Of a stretch of 64,000 bases of DNA, positions 23,712-33,735 are shown piece by piece. Within the stretch, counting starts at the first letter, position 1, and every line of letters starts with the position of its first letter. The DNA is from Brachybacterium subflavum. GTDB taxonomy: Bacteria; Actinomycetota; Actinomycetes; Actinomycetales; Dermabacteraceae. The stretch lies in contig NZ_VIGP01000001.1 of NCBI RefSeq assembly GCF_009299795.1, positions 682,001 through 746,000 of the forward strand, in the 5' to 3' direction. The notes under the pieces were generated by a model. It made no database searches. It saw only the letters and a program-made list of their open reading frames with translations, and was not told the origin of the DNA. The translations under genes and the position numbers were made by a program.

Positions 23712-25141
23712 GCATCCCGATCCCCGCAGAGGATCCTCGGCACGTGCCCAACAGGGCCGTCGTGGACACCTCGGCGATCACGCACAACACGCGTGTGATC
23801 GCCGATTCGCTGCGCGAGCACACAGCGCTGATGGCCGTGGTCAAGGCCGACGGCTACGGGCACGGCATGCTCAGCGCCGCCCGCGCGGCCGTCGCCGGGG
23901 GAGCGACCTGGCTGGGCGTCGCCCATCCGGCCTCCGCCCTGGCGCTCTCCCGCGCCGGCATCGAGGTGCCGATCTTCAGCTGGCTCTACGAGCCGCGCAC
24001 CGCCGCCGAGATCCTCCCCGCCGTCGTCGCCGAGGGCGTCGAGATCTCCGTGGGCAGCCTCGCGATGCTCAAGATGGTCGCCGACGCCGCCCGCCAGGCC
24101 GACCGCCGCGCCCGCGTCCACGTGAAGATCGACACCGGCATGGGACGCAACGGCGCCCTGCCCGCGAAGCTCGCCGCCATCGGCTCCGCCGCCCGCGAGG
24201 ACGAGTTCATCCGCCTCAGCGGGGCATGGACCCATCTCTCCGCGGCCGACGACCCCGAGGACCCGATGACCGACCAGCAGGTCGAGATCTTCGATTCCGC
24301 CTGCGAGGCCCTCGAGGAGGAGGCGGGACCGATCCCGCTCCAGCACCTCGCGAACACCGCCGCGACCCTCACCCGGCGCGACCTGCACCGCGACATCGTG
24401 CGCCCGGGCATCGGCCTCTACGGCTACCCGCCCGTCCCCACCGATCTCGACCTGCGCCCGGCGCTGACGCTCACCAGCCGGCTCGCCCTCGTGAAGGACG
24501 TGCCCGCGGGCCAGAGCGTCGGCTACGGCCACCGCTTCACCACCCCCGCGCCCACCCGGCTGGGCCTGGTCCCCATCGGCTACGCCGACGGGCTTCCGCG
24601 CGCCGCCTCCGGCGGTGTCAGCGTGCTCGTGCGCTCCGACGACGGCGACCATCGCGCCCAGCAGGTCGGGCGGATCAGCATGGACCAGATCGTGGTGGAC
24701 CTGGGATCGGAGTCCCGGGCCCGCGCGGGCGACGAGGTCGTGCTGTTCGGAGCCGCCCAGGCGCTCGCGCCCCTGGGCGACGACGCGTCCGAGGTCGCCG
24801 TGACCCCGCAGTTCGTCGCCTCCGCGCAGACGGAGGAGGAGCCGGTGCAGGAGACGGACTCGGATCCCGCGGCGGGCACGGGCGGTCCGACGGATTCCCG
24901 GGACGGCGCGGAGCCGGAGACGACCGAGTCCACCGAGTCGACCGAGGAGACCCAGCCCGCGGAGGCGGGCGACGAGACCCCATCGGCCCCCGCGCTCGCG
25001 GACCTCGACGCCGCGGACCCCACGCTCCCCGAGAACCATCCCGGCGTCCCGACCGCCGACGACTGGGCGACCGCCGCGGGGACCATCCCCTACGAGATCC
25101 TCACCTCGGTCTCCAACCGCGTGCCGCGGGAGCAGCGCTGA
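23708..25141 (+). CDS. alr: Alanine racemase with long acidic insertion
   Basis: PLP enzyme making D-alanine for peptidoglycan. 477 residues, about 100 longer than usual. The PLP lysine is in VVKADGYGHG near 45. The barrel continues through DTGMGRNG and VRPGIGLYG, and the C-terminal domain has SVGYGHRF with the catalytic tyrosine near 272 and SMDQIVVDLG. After GDEVVLFG the chain leaves the family: roughly residues 355-455 are an acidic, Thr/Glu/Pro-rich stretch. The normal ending TADDWATAAGTIPYEI then resumes and finishes with NRVPREQR. The insertion is in frame and all known catalytic parts are present. The stop overlaps tsaE by one base. Confidence 0.95.
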   Translation: MSIPIPAEDPRHVPNRAVVDTSAITHNTRVIADSLREHTALMAVVKADGYGHGMLSAARAAVAGGATWLGVAHPASALALSRAGIEVPIFSWLYEPRTAAEILPAVVAEGVEISVGSLAMLKMVADAARQADRRARVHVKIDTGMGRNGALPAKLAAIGSAAREDEFIRLSGAWTHLSAADDPEDPMTDQQVEIFDSACEALEEEAGPIPLQHLANTAATLTRRDLHRDIVRPGIGLYGYPPVPTDLDLRPALTLTSRLALVKDVPAGQSVGYGHRFTTPAPTRLGLVPIGYADGLPRAASGGVSVLVRSDDGDHRAQQVGRISMDQIVVDLGSESRARAGDEVVLFGAAQALAPLGDDASEVAVTPQFVASAQTEEEPVQETDSDPAAGTGGPTDSRDGAEPETTESTESTEETQPAEAGDETPSAPALADLDAADPTLPENHPGVPTADDWATAAGTIPYEILTSVSNRVPREQR

Positions 25142-25785
25142 TGAGCGGCGCCGAGCCCGGATCGGGCGTCGCGTCGCTCGCGCTCACCACGACCGGGGCC
25201 GGGAGCACCCGCGAGCTCGCGCGACGCCTCGCCGGAGCGCTCGGTGCGGGCGATCTGCTCGTGCTCGACGGGCCCCTCGGCGCCGGGAAGACCACCTTCA
25301 CCCAGGGCCTCGGCGAGGGACTGGGAGTGCGCGGACCCGTCGCGTCCCCGACCTTCGTGATCTCCCGGGTCCACCCGAGCGAGGCGGGCGGGCCTGCACT
25401 CGTGCACGTGGACGCCTACCGGCTCGGCGGCGGCGCGGACATCGACGACCTCGACCTCGACTCCGACCTCTCGGACGCGGTCATGGTCGTGGAGTGGGGA
25501 CGCGACATCGTGGAGCAGCTGAGCGACTCGCACCTGCTCGTCGAGCTCTCCCGCGCGACCGGCGCAGAGGATGTGCAGCCGGCGAAGACGCTCCAGCCAT
25601 CGCAGTCGGCGCAGCCGGAGCAGGACATCGCCGCCGGCGACGGCGAGGAGTTCGACGAGCGCCGTGCGCTCACGCTCACCTTCGTCGGCCCGCGCTGGGA
25701 CGACGCGCGGATCGGCGCGGTCCGCGGGGCGCTCGGGGACGCGGCATCCACCACGACCATGACCACGGAAGGGCACGAGGCATGA
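25141..25785 (+). CDS. tsaE: tRNA t6A synthesis ATPase TsaE
   Basis: ATPase subunit of the threonylcarbamoyl-adenosine (t6A37) tRNA modification system. 214 residues against about 150-170 in most relatives. Walker A GPLGAGKTTFTQGL lies near residue 45, followed by VASPTFVISR, the VHVDAYRL aspartate segment and VVEWGRD. The excess length is a Gln/Pro/Glu-rich stretch at about 145-175 (EDVQPAKTLQPSQSAQPEQD). The ATG overlaps the alr stop by one base, and the gene's own stop overlaps tsaB by four. Confidence 0.95.
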   Translation: MSGAEPGSGVASLALTTTGAGSTRELARRLAGALGAGDLLVLDGPLGAGKTTFTQGLGEGLGVRGPVASPTFVISRVHPSEAGGPALVHVDAYRLGGGADIDDLDLDSDLSDAVMVVEWGRDIVEQLSDSHLLVELSRATGAEDVQPAKTLQPSQSAQPEQDIAAGDGEEFDERRALTLTFVGPRWDDARIGAVRGALGDAASTTTMTTEGHEA

Positions 25786-26489
25786 TGTGGCTCGGGATCG
25801 ACACCTCGGGAGCCGTCGGCGTGGCCGTCGGGGACCGCGAGAGCGGGCGCGTGCTGGCCGTCGGCCAGGACGACCGCGCACGGCACCACGACGAGGTGCT
25901 GATGGCCCTCATCGACGACACCCTGCGCCGGGCGGGCGGTGCGCGCGCCGACCTCGAGACCGTCGTCGCCGGACGCGGCCCGGGCCCCTTCACGGGCCTG
26001 CGCGTGGGTCTCGTGACCGCGCGCGAGATCGCCTTCGTCCTGGACATCCCGCTGCACGGCCTGTGCTCCCTCGACGCGCTCGCCCTGCAGGCCGCCGAGG
26101 AGACCCCCGAGGCCCGCAGTCTCGCGATCGCGCTCGACGCGCGGCGCCGCGAGGTCTACTGGGCGCGCTACGAGCGGGCCGGCGAGCAGTCGCCGGCGGC
26201 GCCCGGAACGCGCCTCGACCGGGTCGAGGGACCCGCCGTCTCTGCCCCGGCGGACGTGGCCGAGGAGCTCATGGCCTGCGACGTCGTCGCGGGCTCCGGA
26301 GCCCTCCTGCACAGCGAGATCCTGCATCCGAACTCCGCGCTCGCCCACGTCGACGCCGGTTCCCTGCTCCGCGAGGCCTGGCGCCGTCTCGACGCCGGCG
26401 AGGACCTGTCCTCGACCGAGCCCCTCTACCTGCGCGAGCCCGACGCGAAGAAGCCGTCGGCGCGCAAGAGCGCCCTGGGCCGGCGGTGA
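25782..26489 (+). CDS. tsaB: tRNA t6A synthesis scaffold protein TsaB
   Basis: ASKHA-fold paralogue of TsaD that scaffolds the t6A complex. 235 residues. It starts MMWLGIDTSGAVGVAV, has GRGPGPFTGLRVG near 65 (the family signature) and ALDARRREVYWARY near 123. ATG 25782 overlaps the tsaE stop; the next codon is also ATG. In most actinobacteria tsaD follows rimI in this cluster, but it is absent here, so the catalytic partner must lie elsewhere. Confidence 0.95.
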   Translation: MMWLGIDTSGAVGVAVGDRESGRVLAVGQDDRARHHDEVLMALIDDTLRRAGGARADLETVVAGRGPGPFTGLRVGLVTAREIAFVLDIPLHGLCSLDALALQAAEETPEARSLAIALDARRREVYWARYERAGEQSPAAPGTRLDRVEGPAVSAPADVAEELMACDVVAGSGALLHSEILHPNSALAHVDAGSLLREAWRRLDAGEDLSSTEPLYLREPDAKKPSARKSALGRR

Positions 26490-27118
26490 CCGAGCCCGCG
26501 CCCGAGCGAGCGTCCGCGTCGGAGCCCGGGGAGTTCCCCGAGCAGATGCGGCTGCCCGAGGGGATGCGCCTGCGCGTCGCCACCCTCGAGGACGCCCTGC
26601 CGATCGCCGAGCTCGAGCTGCGGCTGTTCCCCGAGGACGCCTGGACCTTCGACATGGTGCGTGAGGAGATCGCGCACCCCTCCCGCCGCTTCGTCGTCGT
26701 CGAGGAGGGGAGCGGGCTCCCGAGCGGAGGACCCGCGGACGAGCCCGATGCTCCTGAGGCGATCGGCGCCCCGCACGCCCTGGGCGCCCCCGGGAACCCG
26801 AGCGCCGCCGCCGCCCCCGGCGAGATCGTCGGCTACGCGGGCGTCATGCTCCTCGGCGACTCGGCCGACCTCCACACGATCGGCACCACCCTGCCCGGCC
26901 GCGGCATCGGGCGGGCCCTGCTCGACTGGTCGCTGCGCGCGACCCGTGAGGGAGGTGCGCGCGCCCTCGTGCTCGAGGTGCGCGAGGACAACGCGCGCGC
27001 CCGCTCGGTCTACGAGGCGGCGGGCTTCCAGGACATCGGCCGACGGCCCGGCTACTACCCGGGGCCTCGCGGACCGGTCGACGCCCGCGTGATGATCCGC
27101 GAGCTCGCGCGCGACTGA
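26486..27118 (+). CDS. rimI: RimI-like GNAT protein N-acetyltransferase
   Basis: Acetyl-CoA dependent N-terminal acetyltransferase, by family ribosomal protein bS18 or other N-termini. 210 residues, longer than the usual 150-160. The core is a GNAT fold: RVATLEDALPIAELE, FPEDAWTFDMV, then GRGIGRALLDW as the acetyl-CoA loop near 150, LEVREDNARARSVYEAAGF and a YYPGP ending. A Gly/Ala/Pro-rich insertion at about 75-110 separates strands of the fold, and a 28-residue tail precedes it. GTG 26486 overlaps the tsaB stop (GTGA). It is the last gene of the acpS-nnr-alr-tsaE-tsaB-rimI chain. Confidence 0.9.
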   Translation: MTEPAPERASASEPGEFPEQMRLPEGMRLRVATLEDALPIAELELRLFPEDAWTFDMVREEIAHPSRRFVVVEEGSGLPSGGPADEPDAPEAIGAPHALGAPGNPSAAAAPGEIVGYAGVMLLGDSADLHTIGTTLPGRGIGRALLDWSLRATREGGARALVLEVREDNARARSVYEAAGFQDIGRRPGYYPGPRGPVDARVMIRELARD

Positions 27119-27194
27119 CGGGAGGAACCTGCGCGCGCGCCTGCCCGCCTGCGCGCCCGCCCACCTGAGGGCCCACCCACCGGCGGGCCCGGGC

Positions 27195-29005
27195 TCACAC
27201 GTGGTGGTGCACCCGCTGGAAGACGTCCACGTAGTGCGCCTCGAGCCGGCGCTCGGCGAGCCGCAGACCCACCAGCAGCACCACCACCCCGATCACCAGG
27301 GAGAGCACCCCGGCGCCGATCAGGATCATCGGCCCATCGACGACGAGCCCCCAGATCGCGACGCCGACAGCGGGCAGCTGCGGAATGAAGACTGCGGCCG
27401 TCGCGAGCCCCATCGCGAGCATCGCGCTCGCGTTCGAGGACGAGCGGTCCTTCATCGGGTTCGTGCCGGGAGCGGCCGTCGGGTACGGCATGATCGTCCC
27501 GATCAGGGAGGAGGCGCCCCAGCCGCCCATCATCAGCCCGAGCGCGCCGAGCAGGAGCATGGGCACCAGGTCCGGCCGGCCCATGAGGAACGGGACCACG
27601 ACCGCTGCGAGCACCAGGAACGGCACGGTGAACACGGCCATCGCGGCGATCCGTCCGCGCAGGTTCGCACGGGCCGGGAGCCCCGCGGTGATGTTCACCC
27701 AGCCCGCAGGCCCGTCGAATCCGATCTCGTTCGCGAGCGTGATCCCGCTGATCGCCGCCACGAGCAGCACGCCCATGAACGGCGTGACGCGGTTGTTCTC
27801 GTTGATCAGGCCCATCGCCACGAAGAAGACGAGCATGACCGGCATGATCACGACCGAGGCGAGGTAGCGGGAATCGCGGCGCCAGTAGCGCAGGGAACGG
27901 CCCATGACCGCACCGAACGCGCTCGAGCGCACGAGGCGCGGCACCAGGGCGGAGACCTTCGCGCTGCCCGAGGAGGCATCGCCGACCAGCGCCTCGCGCA
28001 TCGCCAGGTCGATGCTGCGGCGCCACCACCGCCACACCAGCGCGATGGTGGCCGCTCCGATCACCGCGCGGACGAGGGCGGGCAGCACGGCGCCCTGGGC
28101 GAGGTCGACGGGCACGGCGAACAGCGCGCCGAAGGGGGTCCACGCGCCGATCTGCGCTCCGGTGGCGAGCACCTTCGACCACAGGGAGATGTTCGCGCCG
28201 TCGAGCGACTGCCCCAGCAGGCTGATGCCGTAGAGGGCGCCCAGCATGACGACGATGCCGATCACCCCGCCCACCTCGCGACCGCGCCGCGACGAGGAGC
28301 GCGAGGCCTGGTGCGCGAGGACCGCGCGCGGCAGCAGCAGGCAGAGCACGATGCCGGCCAGGTGGGCGGGGACGAGGGCGATGATCGCGAGGGCCATCCA
28401 GATCGGCCCTGCCGCATGCATGGCCGCCCAGATGATGACGCCGACGCTCGTGATCGCGACCCCCAGCACGGTGAACAGGGTGGGCAGACTGAGGGCACCG
28501 GCGGCCAGCAGGCCCGGCTGCAGCTCCCGTGCGGTGCGCGGGTACAGGGCCAGCTTGCGGGGGTCCAGCGAGTCGTCGACGCCGAAGGCGAACAGCGGCA
28601 GGAGCAGCCAGACCAGCACGAGCGCCGTGCCCAGCGCGCGGACGGCGGTGGGGAACACGGAGCCGTCGGCGTCCATGACGACCGTGGCGACGACGAGGGC
28701 GACCAGGGTGGCCATCCCGCCCAGCCCGTAGAGGCCCCCGAAGACCGTGCCGATGATCTTGCCGACGTTCTTGCGGAACGAGCGGCGCCACAGGATCCAC
28801 TTCAGCCGCATGAGCAGCCGCACGAGCGCGATGCCGCGCACGCTGCCGTGCAGGGAGCCTCCCGCGGTGGTGATGTCGGAGGTCCCGGAGGTCCCGGAGG
28901 TCCCGGAGGTCCCGGAGGTGCCGGAGGGCGTGGAGCCCTCGGAGGCGTGGGCGCGATCGGCGGTGCCGAAGGGGCCTCCCGCCGGCGTCCCGTGCTCGTC
29001 GGTTC

Positions 29006-29021
<16 letters not shown>
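27195..29021 (-). CDS. Large ABC transporter permease
   Basis: 608-residue membrane protein, about 12 hydrophobic segments, with no sequence family I can name precisely. It is probably the permease for the ATPase encoded immediately upstream, whose 3' end overlaps this start by 16 bases. ATG 29021 (MAGVVRTDEHG) is the coupled start. The N-terminal 55 residues are hydrophilic and contain a run of Ser-Gly-Thr repeats encoded by a 9-base tandem array. The chain ends HYVDVFQRVHHHV. The substrate is unknown. It converges on rimI. Confidence 0.75.
28878..28922 (-). repeat. 9-base tandem repeat inside the permease gene
   Basis: Four perfect units of GGAGGTCCC and one variant (GGAGGTGCC), read on the plus strand. 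On the coding strand they give repeated Gly-Thr-Ser triplets near residues 35-49. Nine-base steps keep frame, so unit number can vary without breaking the protein. Confidence 0.85.
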
Positions 29022-29848
<827 letters not shown>

Positions 29849-29854
29849 GCTCGA

Positions 29855-29883
29855 AGACTACGGGCGGGACGGCAGCGGCTGAA
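29855..29883 (-). promoter_or_regulatory. Promoter of the ABC ATPase-permease operon
   Basis: On the minus strand TTCAGC (-35) is followed after 17 bases by TAGTCT (-10), which ends six bases before the ATG. This predicts a leaderless or nearly leaderless transcript. Confidence 0.5.
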
Positions 29884-30025
29884 CCGTCCGTCGGCGGTGC
29901 GGGGACCCGACCTAAGTCGAGGCCCGGCTCCCGGGGGTACCGCCCGGCGGCGAAGCAGGGACGCCGGTGGCGAGCAGATAGAGTGCAACCTGGCCGAGTG
30001 CCGACATCCGAGAGGGGACCTTCCC

Positions 30026-31348
30026 ATGACGACACCCCGTCGCCGGTTCGCGGACGCCGAGGGCGCCGACGAATCACCGAGCACCCCGCGCGAGGTCGCG
30101 GAGATCCCGATCGGGATCCGACGCCTGGGGGCCTGGTCGTGGCGTCTGATCGTGATCACCGCCGCGGCCGCCCTGATCATCTGGGGCATCCTCAAGATCA
30201 CGGCCATCGTGATCCCGGTGCTGATCGCCATCCTCATCGCCTCGCTGCTCTCCCCGCTGGTGGGCCTGCTGACCCGGCACACGTTCCTGGGACGGGCGGC
30301 CGCGAGCGGCGTCGCACTGGTGGCGCTGATCATCGTGGTGATCGGCATGTTCACCCTCGCCAGCCGCCAGCTGTTCGCCCAGGCCGGTGACATCTACGCC
30401 AAGGCCCTCACCGGTGTCCAGACCCTCATCGACTGGGCGAACACGACGTTCAACCTCGACGACTCGATGATCAACAAGGCGACCGACGAGATCCTCGCGA
30501 AGCTGCAGGAGAACACGGACTCCCTGATCAGCGGGGCCTTCTCGACGGTCTCGACCGTGGGCAACGTGGTCACGGGCATCGTGATCGCCCTGTTCACGCT
30601 CTTCTTCCTGCTCTCGGGCGGCTCGACGATCTGGCGCTGGGTGGTGGGCCTGCTCCCCCCGGCCGCGCGCGTGCCCACCCATGAGGCCTTCCGCCGCGGC
30701 TGGAAGGCGCTGTCGGCGTACATGCGCACGCAGATCATGGTCGCCGCCGTCGACGCGACCGGCATCAGCATCGGCATGATCGCGCTCGGCGTGGGCTCCT
30801 ACGCCGTGCCGATCTGGCTGATCGTGTTCCTGTTCTCGTTCGTGCCGCTGGTCGGTGCGATCCTCTCGGGCGCCATCGCGATCCTCATCGTGCTGGTGCT
30901 CAAGGGCTGGGTCTTCGCGATCATCATGCTCGTGGTCGTCATCGCCGTGCAGCAGATCGAGAGCAACGTCCTCCAGCCCTTCCTCATGGGCAAGGCCGTC
31001 GAGCTGCACCCGCTGGCCGTGTTCCTCGGCGTCGCCTCGGGCGCGATGATCGCCGGGATCGCGGGCGCGCTGTTCGCGATCCCCGTGATCGCGTTCGTCA
31101 ACGCCACTCTGCTGTACATGACGGGGCGCGATCCCTCGCCCGACCTGGGCCTCGACGAGACCGTCGACGCGCAGCTCACCGCTCCGCCCCGCCCCAAGAA
31201 GCACGAGGAGTCCCCGCGCGAGGCGAAGCGCCGCGAGAAGGCCGAGACCTCGAAGGCGCAGGCGGCCGCCCTGCGCGAGGAGTCGGCCGAGGAGGTCGCG
31301 AGCGGTGCGGCCCCGAAGGACGGCGAGGAGCCCCGGGCCGGGGAGTGA
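30026..31348 (+). CDS. AI-2E family transporter (TqsA/YdiK-like membrane protein)
   Basis: 440-residue membrane protein of the AI-2 exporter superfamily (PF01594). Members export small molecules or act in ion homeostasis, so the substrate is not assigned. It shows two N-terminal hydrophobic helices at about 40-85, a soluble amphipathic segment (about 115-170), then the conserved C-terminal membrane half with FSFVPLVGAILSG and QQIESNVLQPFLMGK, the family signature. The last 70 residues are a charged Lys/Glu/Ala tail. GAGAGGGGA precedes the ATG. Confidence 0.88.
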   Translation: MTTPRRRFADAEGADESPSTPREVAEIPIGIRRLGAWSWRLIVITAAAALIIWGILKITAIVIPVLIAILIASLLSPLVGLLTRHTFLGRAAASGVALVALIIVVIGMFTLASRQLFAQAGDIYAKALTGVQTLIDWANTTFNLDDSMINKATDEILAKLQENTDSLISGAFSTVSTVGNVVTGIVIALFTLFFLLSGGSTIWRWVVGLLPPAARVPTHEAFRRGWKALSAYMRTQIMVAAVDATGISIGMIALGVGSYAVPIWLIVFLFSFVPLVGAILSGAIAILIVLVLKGWVFAIIMLVVVIAVQQIESNVLQPFLMGKAVELHPLAVFLGVASGAMIAGIAGALFAIPVIAFVNATLLYMTGRDPSPDLGLDETVDAQLTAPPRPKKHEESPREAKRREKAETSKAQAAALREESAEEVASGAAPKDGEEPRAGE

Positions 31349-31378
31349 CGCCGCCGGAACGGAACGCCGGGCACGGAG

Positions 31379-31430
31379 AAGGCCGGGTCTGCCGTCGGAA
31401 CCATGGGTTCCGGCACGCAGACCCGGCCTT
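31379..31430. terminator. Bidirectional terminator between AI-2E transporter and greA
   Basis: Outer arms AAGGCCGGGTCTGC (31379-31392) and its complement (31417-31430), with an inner CGGAACC/GGTTCCG stem. It lies between converging genes. Confidence 0.8.
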
Positions 31431-31476
31431 CGTCGTCCGGTCAACCGTCGCGGCGCACGTGCGCCCGACGGAACGC

Positions 31477-31968
31477 TCAGGCGCGGTAGGGCTTCGCGGA
31501 GATGATCTCGATCCTCAGCGAGCGGCCGTTGGGCGCCTCGTAGTCGATGCTCTCGCCGACCTTCGTGCCGTTGATCGCAGAGCCCAGCGGGGACTCGGTC
31601 GAGAAGACCTCGAGGTCCTCGCCGTCGTCCGCGATCTCGCGGTTGCCCAGCAGGAACGTGCGCTCCTTGCCGGCCATCGAGATCTTCACGACCATGCCGG
31701 GCTCGACGACTCCGTCGTCCTTCGGGGTCTCGCCGACGACCGCGTTCTTCAGCAGGTGGGTGAGCTCCGCGATGCGAGCCTCGTTCTTCCCCTGCTCCTC
31801 GCGGGCCGCGTGGTAGCCGCCGTTCTCCTTGAGGTCGCCCTCGTCGCGAGCCGCGGCGATGCGCTCGGCGATCTCGGTGCGACGGGGCCCCTCGAGCTCG
31901 GCGAGCTCCGCGGTGAGGCGGTCGTAGGCGTCCTGGGTGAGCCAGGAACCAGTGGGCTGGCTGCTCAT
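31477..31968 (-). CDS. greA: Transcription elongation factor GreA
   Basis: Binds RNA polymerase through the secondary channel and stimulates cleavage of backtracked RNA. 163 residues: an N-terminal coiled coil with AARDEGDLKENGGYHAAREE (acidic tip residues near 45) and a C-terminal FKBP-like domain with SPLGSAINGTKVGE. An AGGAG seven bases upstream of ATG 31968 fixes the start; an upstream in-frame reading is not supported. In M. tuberculosis greA also sits beside the DUF4307 and mca genes. Confidence 0.97.
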   Translation of the reverse strand: MSSQPTGSWLTQDAYDRLTAELAELEGPRRTEIAERIAAARDEGDLKENGGYHAAREEQGKNEARIAELTHLLKNAVVGETPKDDGVVEPGMVVKISMAGKERTFLLGNREIADDGEDLEVFSTESPLGSAINGTKVGESIDYEAPNGRSLRIEIISAKPYRA

Positions 31969-32203
31969 GCGAACACTCCTGATGTCTTGTCGCGGGCGGC
32001 CGCCCTCGGCGGACGCCCGACACAGTTCACGGGGCACATGTTGCGCATGCGCCCCGTGTGCGGGTGATGAAGACCGACGCGCTGTCGGTATCAGAGCATC
32101 GTACAACGGATGCGACCGGCGCCCCCAACGGTGCGGCGCGTCGGGCGCTCGGGATACGGGCCCTGGTGCGGGCCACGGTGCCGAGATCTCGGCAGGCGGA
32201 GGA

Positions 32204-32620
32204 TCAGGCCTTCTGGCAGCTGATGACCTCGGCGCTGACCGCCTCGCCCTGGGTGTCGATGTCCACGGTGCGCACGACCTGCCGCTCGGGGCCCCCGGGG
32301 ATCTCGACCTCGCGGAAGCCCACCTGTGCGCGGCCCGCGTTCAGCGCCTGCACCGTGCACGTGGCATCGACTCCGGGGCTGCGGGTGAGCTGGAAGGTCA
32401 GCGAGATCGTGTCGTCGTCGACGTGGTCGTAGCCGACGTCCTTCGCGGTCACGGGCTGGTCCGCGAAGCGGTAGCCGACGAACGCGAGCACGGCGAGGAA
32501 CACGACGGCCCCGATCACGAACAGCACGCGCGCGGTGCGCCTGGGCACCAGCGGGCCCCCGTAGCGGGAGGCGAGCGGATCGGTCGATCCCGTGGGGGTG
32601 CTCGGAGCGTGCGCGTCCAT
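32204..32620 (-). CDS. DUF4307 membrane-anchored protein
   Basis: 138 residues with no known function. A cytoplasmic N-terminus of about 30 residues (ending LVPRRTARV) is followed by one transmembrane helix at about 32-52 and an extracellular domain with two cysteines (CTVQ and SCQKA). Family and position match Rv1081c of M. tuberculosis, between greA and mca. It is divergently transcribed from mca across 227 bases. Confidence 0.82.
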   Translation of the reverse strand: MDAHAPSTPTGSTDPLASRYGGPLVPRRTARVLFVIGAVVFLAVLAFVGYRFADQPVTAKDVGYDHVDDDTISLTFQLTRSPGVDATCTVQALNAGRAQVGFREVEIPGGPERQVVRTVDIDTQGEAVSAEVISCQKA

Positions 32621-32847
32621 GCGCCCATCCTCCCAGATCCCGCCTGGACCCGGCGTCCGAGTGGCGGGGGTCTCGGCCCTCGCCCCAGTCCGGGACCAGG
32701 CAGGTGGCGTACCCTCGGCTGGTGCGCAGACGCGCCCGATCCCGGGTCGTCGGCGCCGCCCGCGGCGAGGCCCCGAGCCCCGCCCGCGGACCCGTCCCGA
32801 CCGACGGGACCAGACCTGTCCGACCCCGACCCGGTGAAGGTGGAAAC

Positions 32848-33735
32848 GTGCCCGACCTCGAGCCCGAGAGCGACGACCGGCTGCGGATGGTCGCCGTGCA
32901 TGCCCACCCCGACGACGAGTCGAGCAAGGGGGCGGGGTCGATGGCGAAGTACGTGCGCGAGGGGGCGCAGGTCACCGTCATCACCTGCACCGGCGGAGAA
33001 CGCGGCGACATCCTCAACCCCAAGCTCGCCGACGACGAGGGAATCCTCGCGGACCTGCCCGCGGTGCGCCGCACCGAGATGGCCGCCGCGCAGAGGGTCC
33101 TGGGCGTGGACCACGAGTGGCTCGGTTTCGTCGACTCGGGCCTGCCCGAGGGCGATCCCCGGCCCGAGCTGCCCGAGGGATGCTTCGCGCGCGTGAGCGT
33201 CGAGGAGGGTGCACGGCCCCTCGTCGCCGCGATCCGCCGGCTGCGTCCGCACGTCCTCACCACGTACGACGAGAACGGCGGCTACCCGCACCCCGACCAC
33301 ATCCAGTGCCACCGGATCAGCGTGCTCGCCTTCGAGCGGGCCGCGGACCCCGAGTACGCGCCCGAGCTCGGCGAGCCGTGGGAGGTCGCGAAGATGTACT
33401 ACATCAACGGCTTCTCCCGCCGCCGCTTCCAGGGCATCGCCGACTTCCTGCGCGGACGCGGCACGCCCGACGAGCAGCTCGAGGAGATGGCCGAGCGCTT
33501 CCCCGGCGGCGCCGACCGCCTGGTGACCACGCGCGTGGACATCAGCGACGAGCTCGACATCCGCGACGCGGCGCTGCGCGCCCACGCCACCCAGGTGGAT
33601 CCCGAGGGCTTCTTCTTCCACATCCCCAACGACGTCCTGCGCGAGTCGCACTGGGCGACCGACGACTACGAGCTGCGCACCTCGCGCATCGGCGTCACCC
33701 TGCCCGAGACCGACCTGTTCGCGGGTCTGCGATGA
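32848..33735 (+). CDS. mca: Mycothiol S-conjugate amidase
   Basis: Zinc amidase that cleaves mycothiol conjugates of toxins to mercapturic acids, which are exported, and recycles GlcN-Ins. 295 residues of the LmbE/MshB fold. The first zinc motif AHPDDESSKG lies near 18-27, CTGGERGD near 48, and the second motif with GGYPHPDH near 147. GTG 32848 with GAAGGTGG seven bases upstream is preferred; longer readings extend into a Pro/Arg-rich non-homologous leader. It implies a mycothiol-making actinobacterium. The stop overlaps the next gene (ATGA). Confidence 0.95.
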   Translation: MPDLEPESDDRLRMVAVHAHPDDESSKGAGSMAKYVREGAQVTVITCTGGERGDILNPKLADDEGILADLPAVRRTEMAAAQRVLGVDHEWLGFVDSGLPEGDPRPELPEGCFARVSVEEGARPLVAAIRRLRPHVLTTYDENGGYPHPDHIQCHRISVLAFERAADPEYAPELGEPWEVAKMYYINGFSRRRFQGIADFLRGRGTPDEQLEEMAERFPGGADRLVTTRVDISDELDIRDAALRAHATQVDPEGFFFHIPNDVLRESHWATDDYELRTSRIGVTLPETDLFAGLR

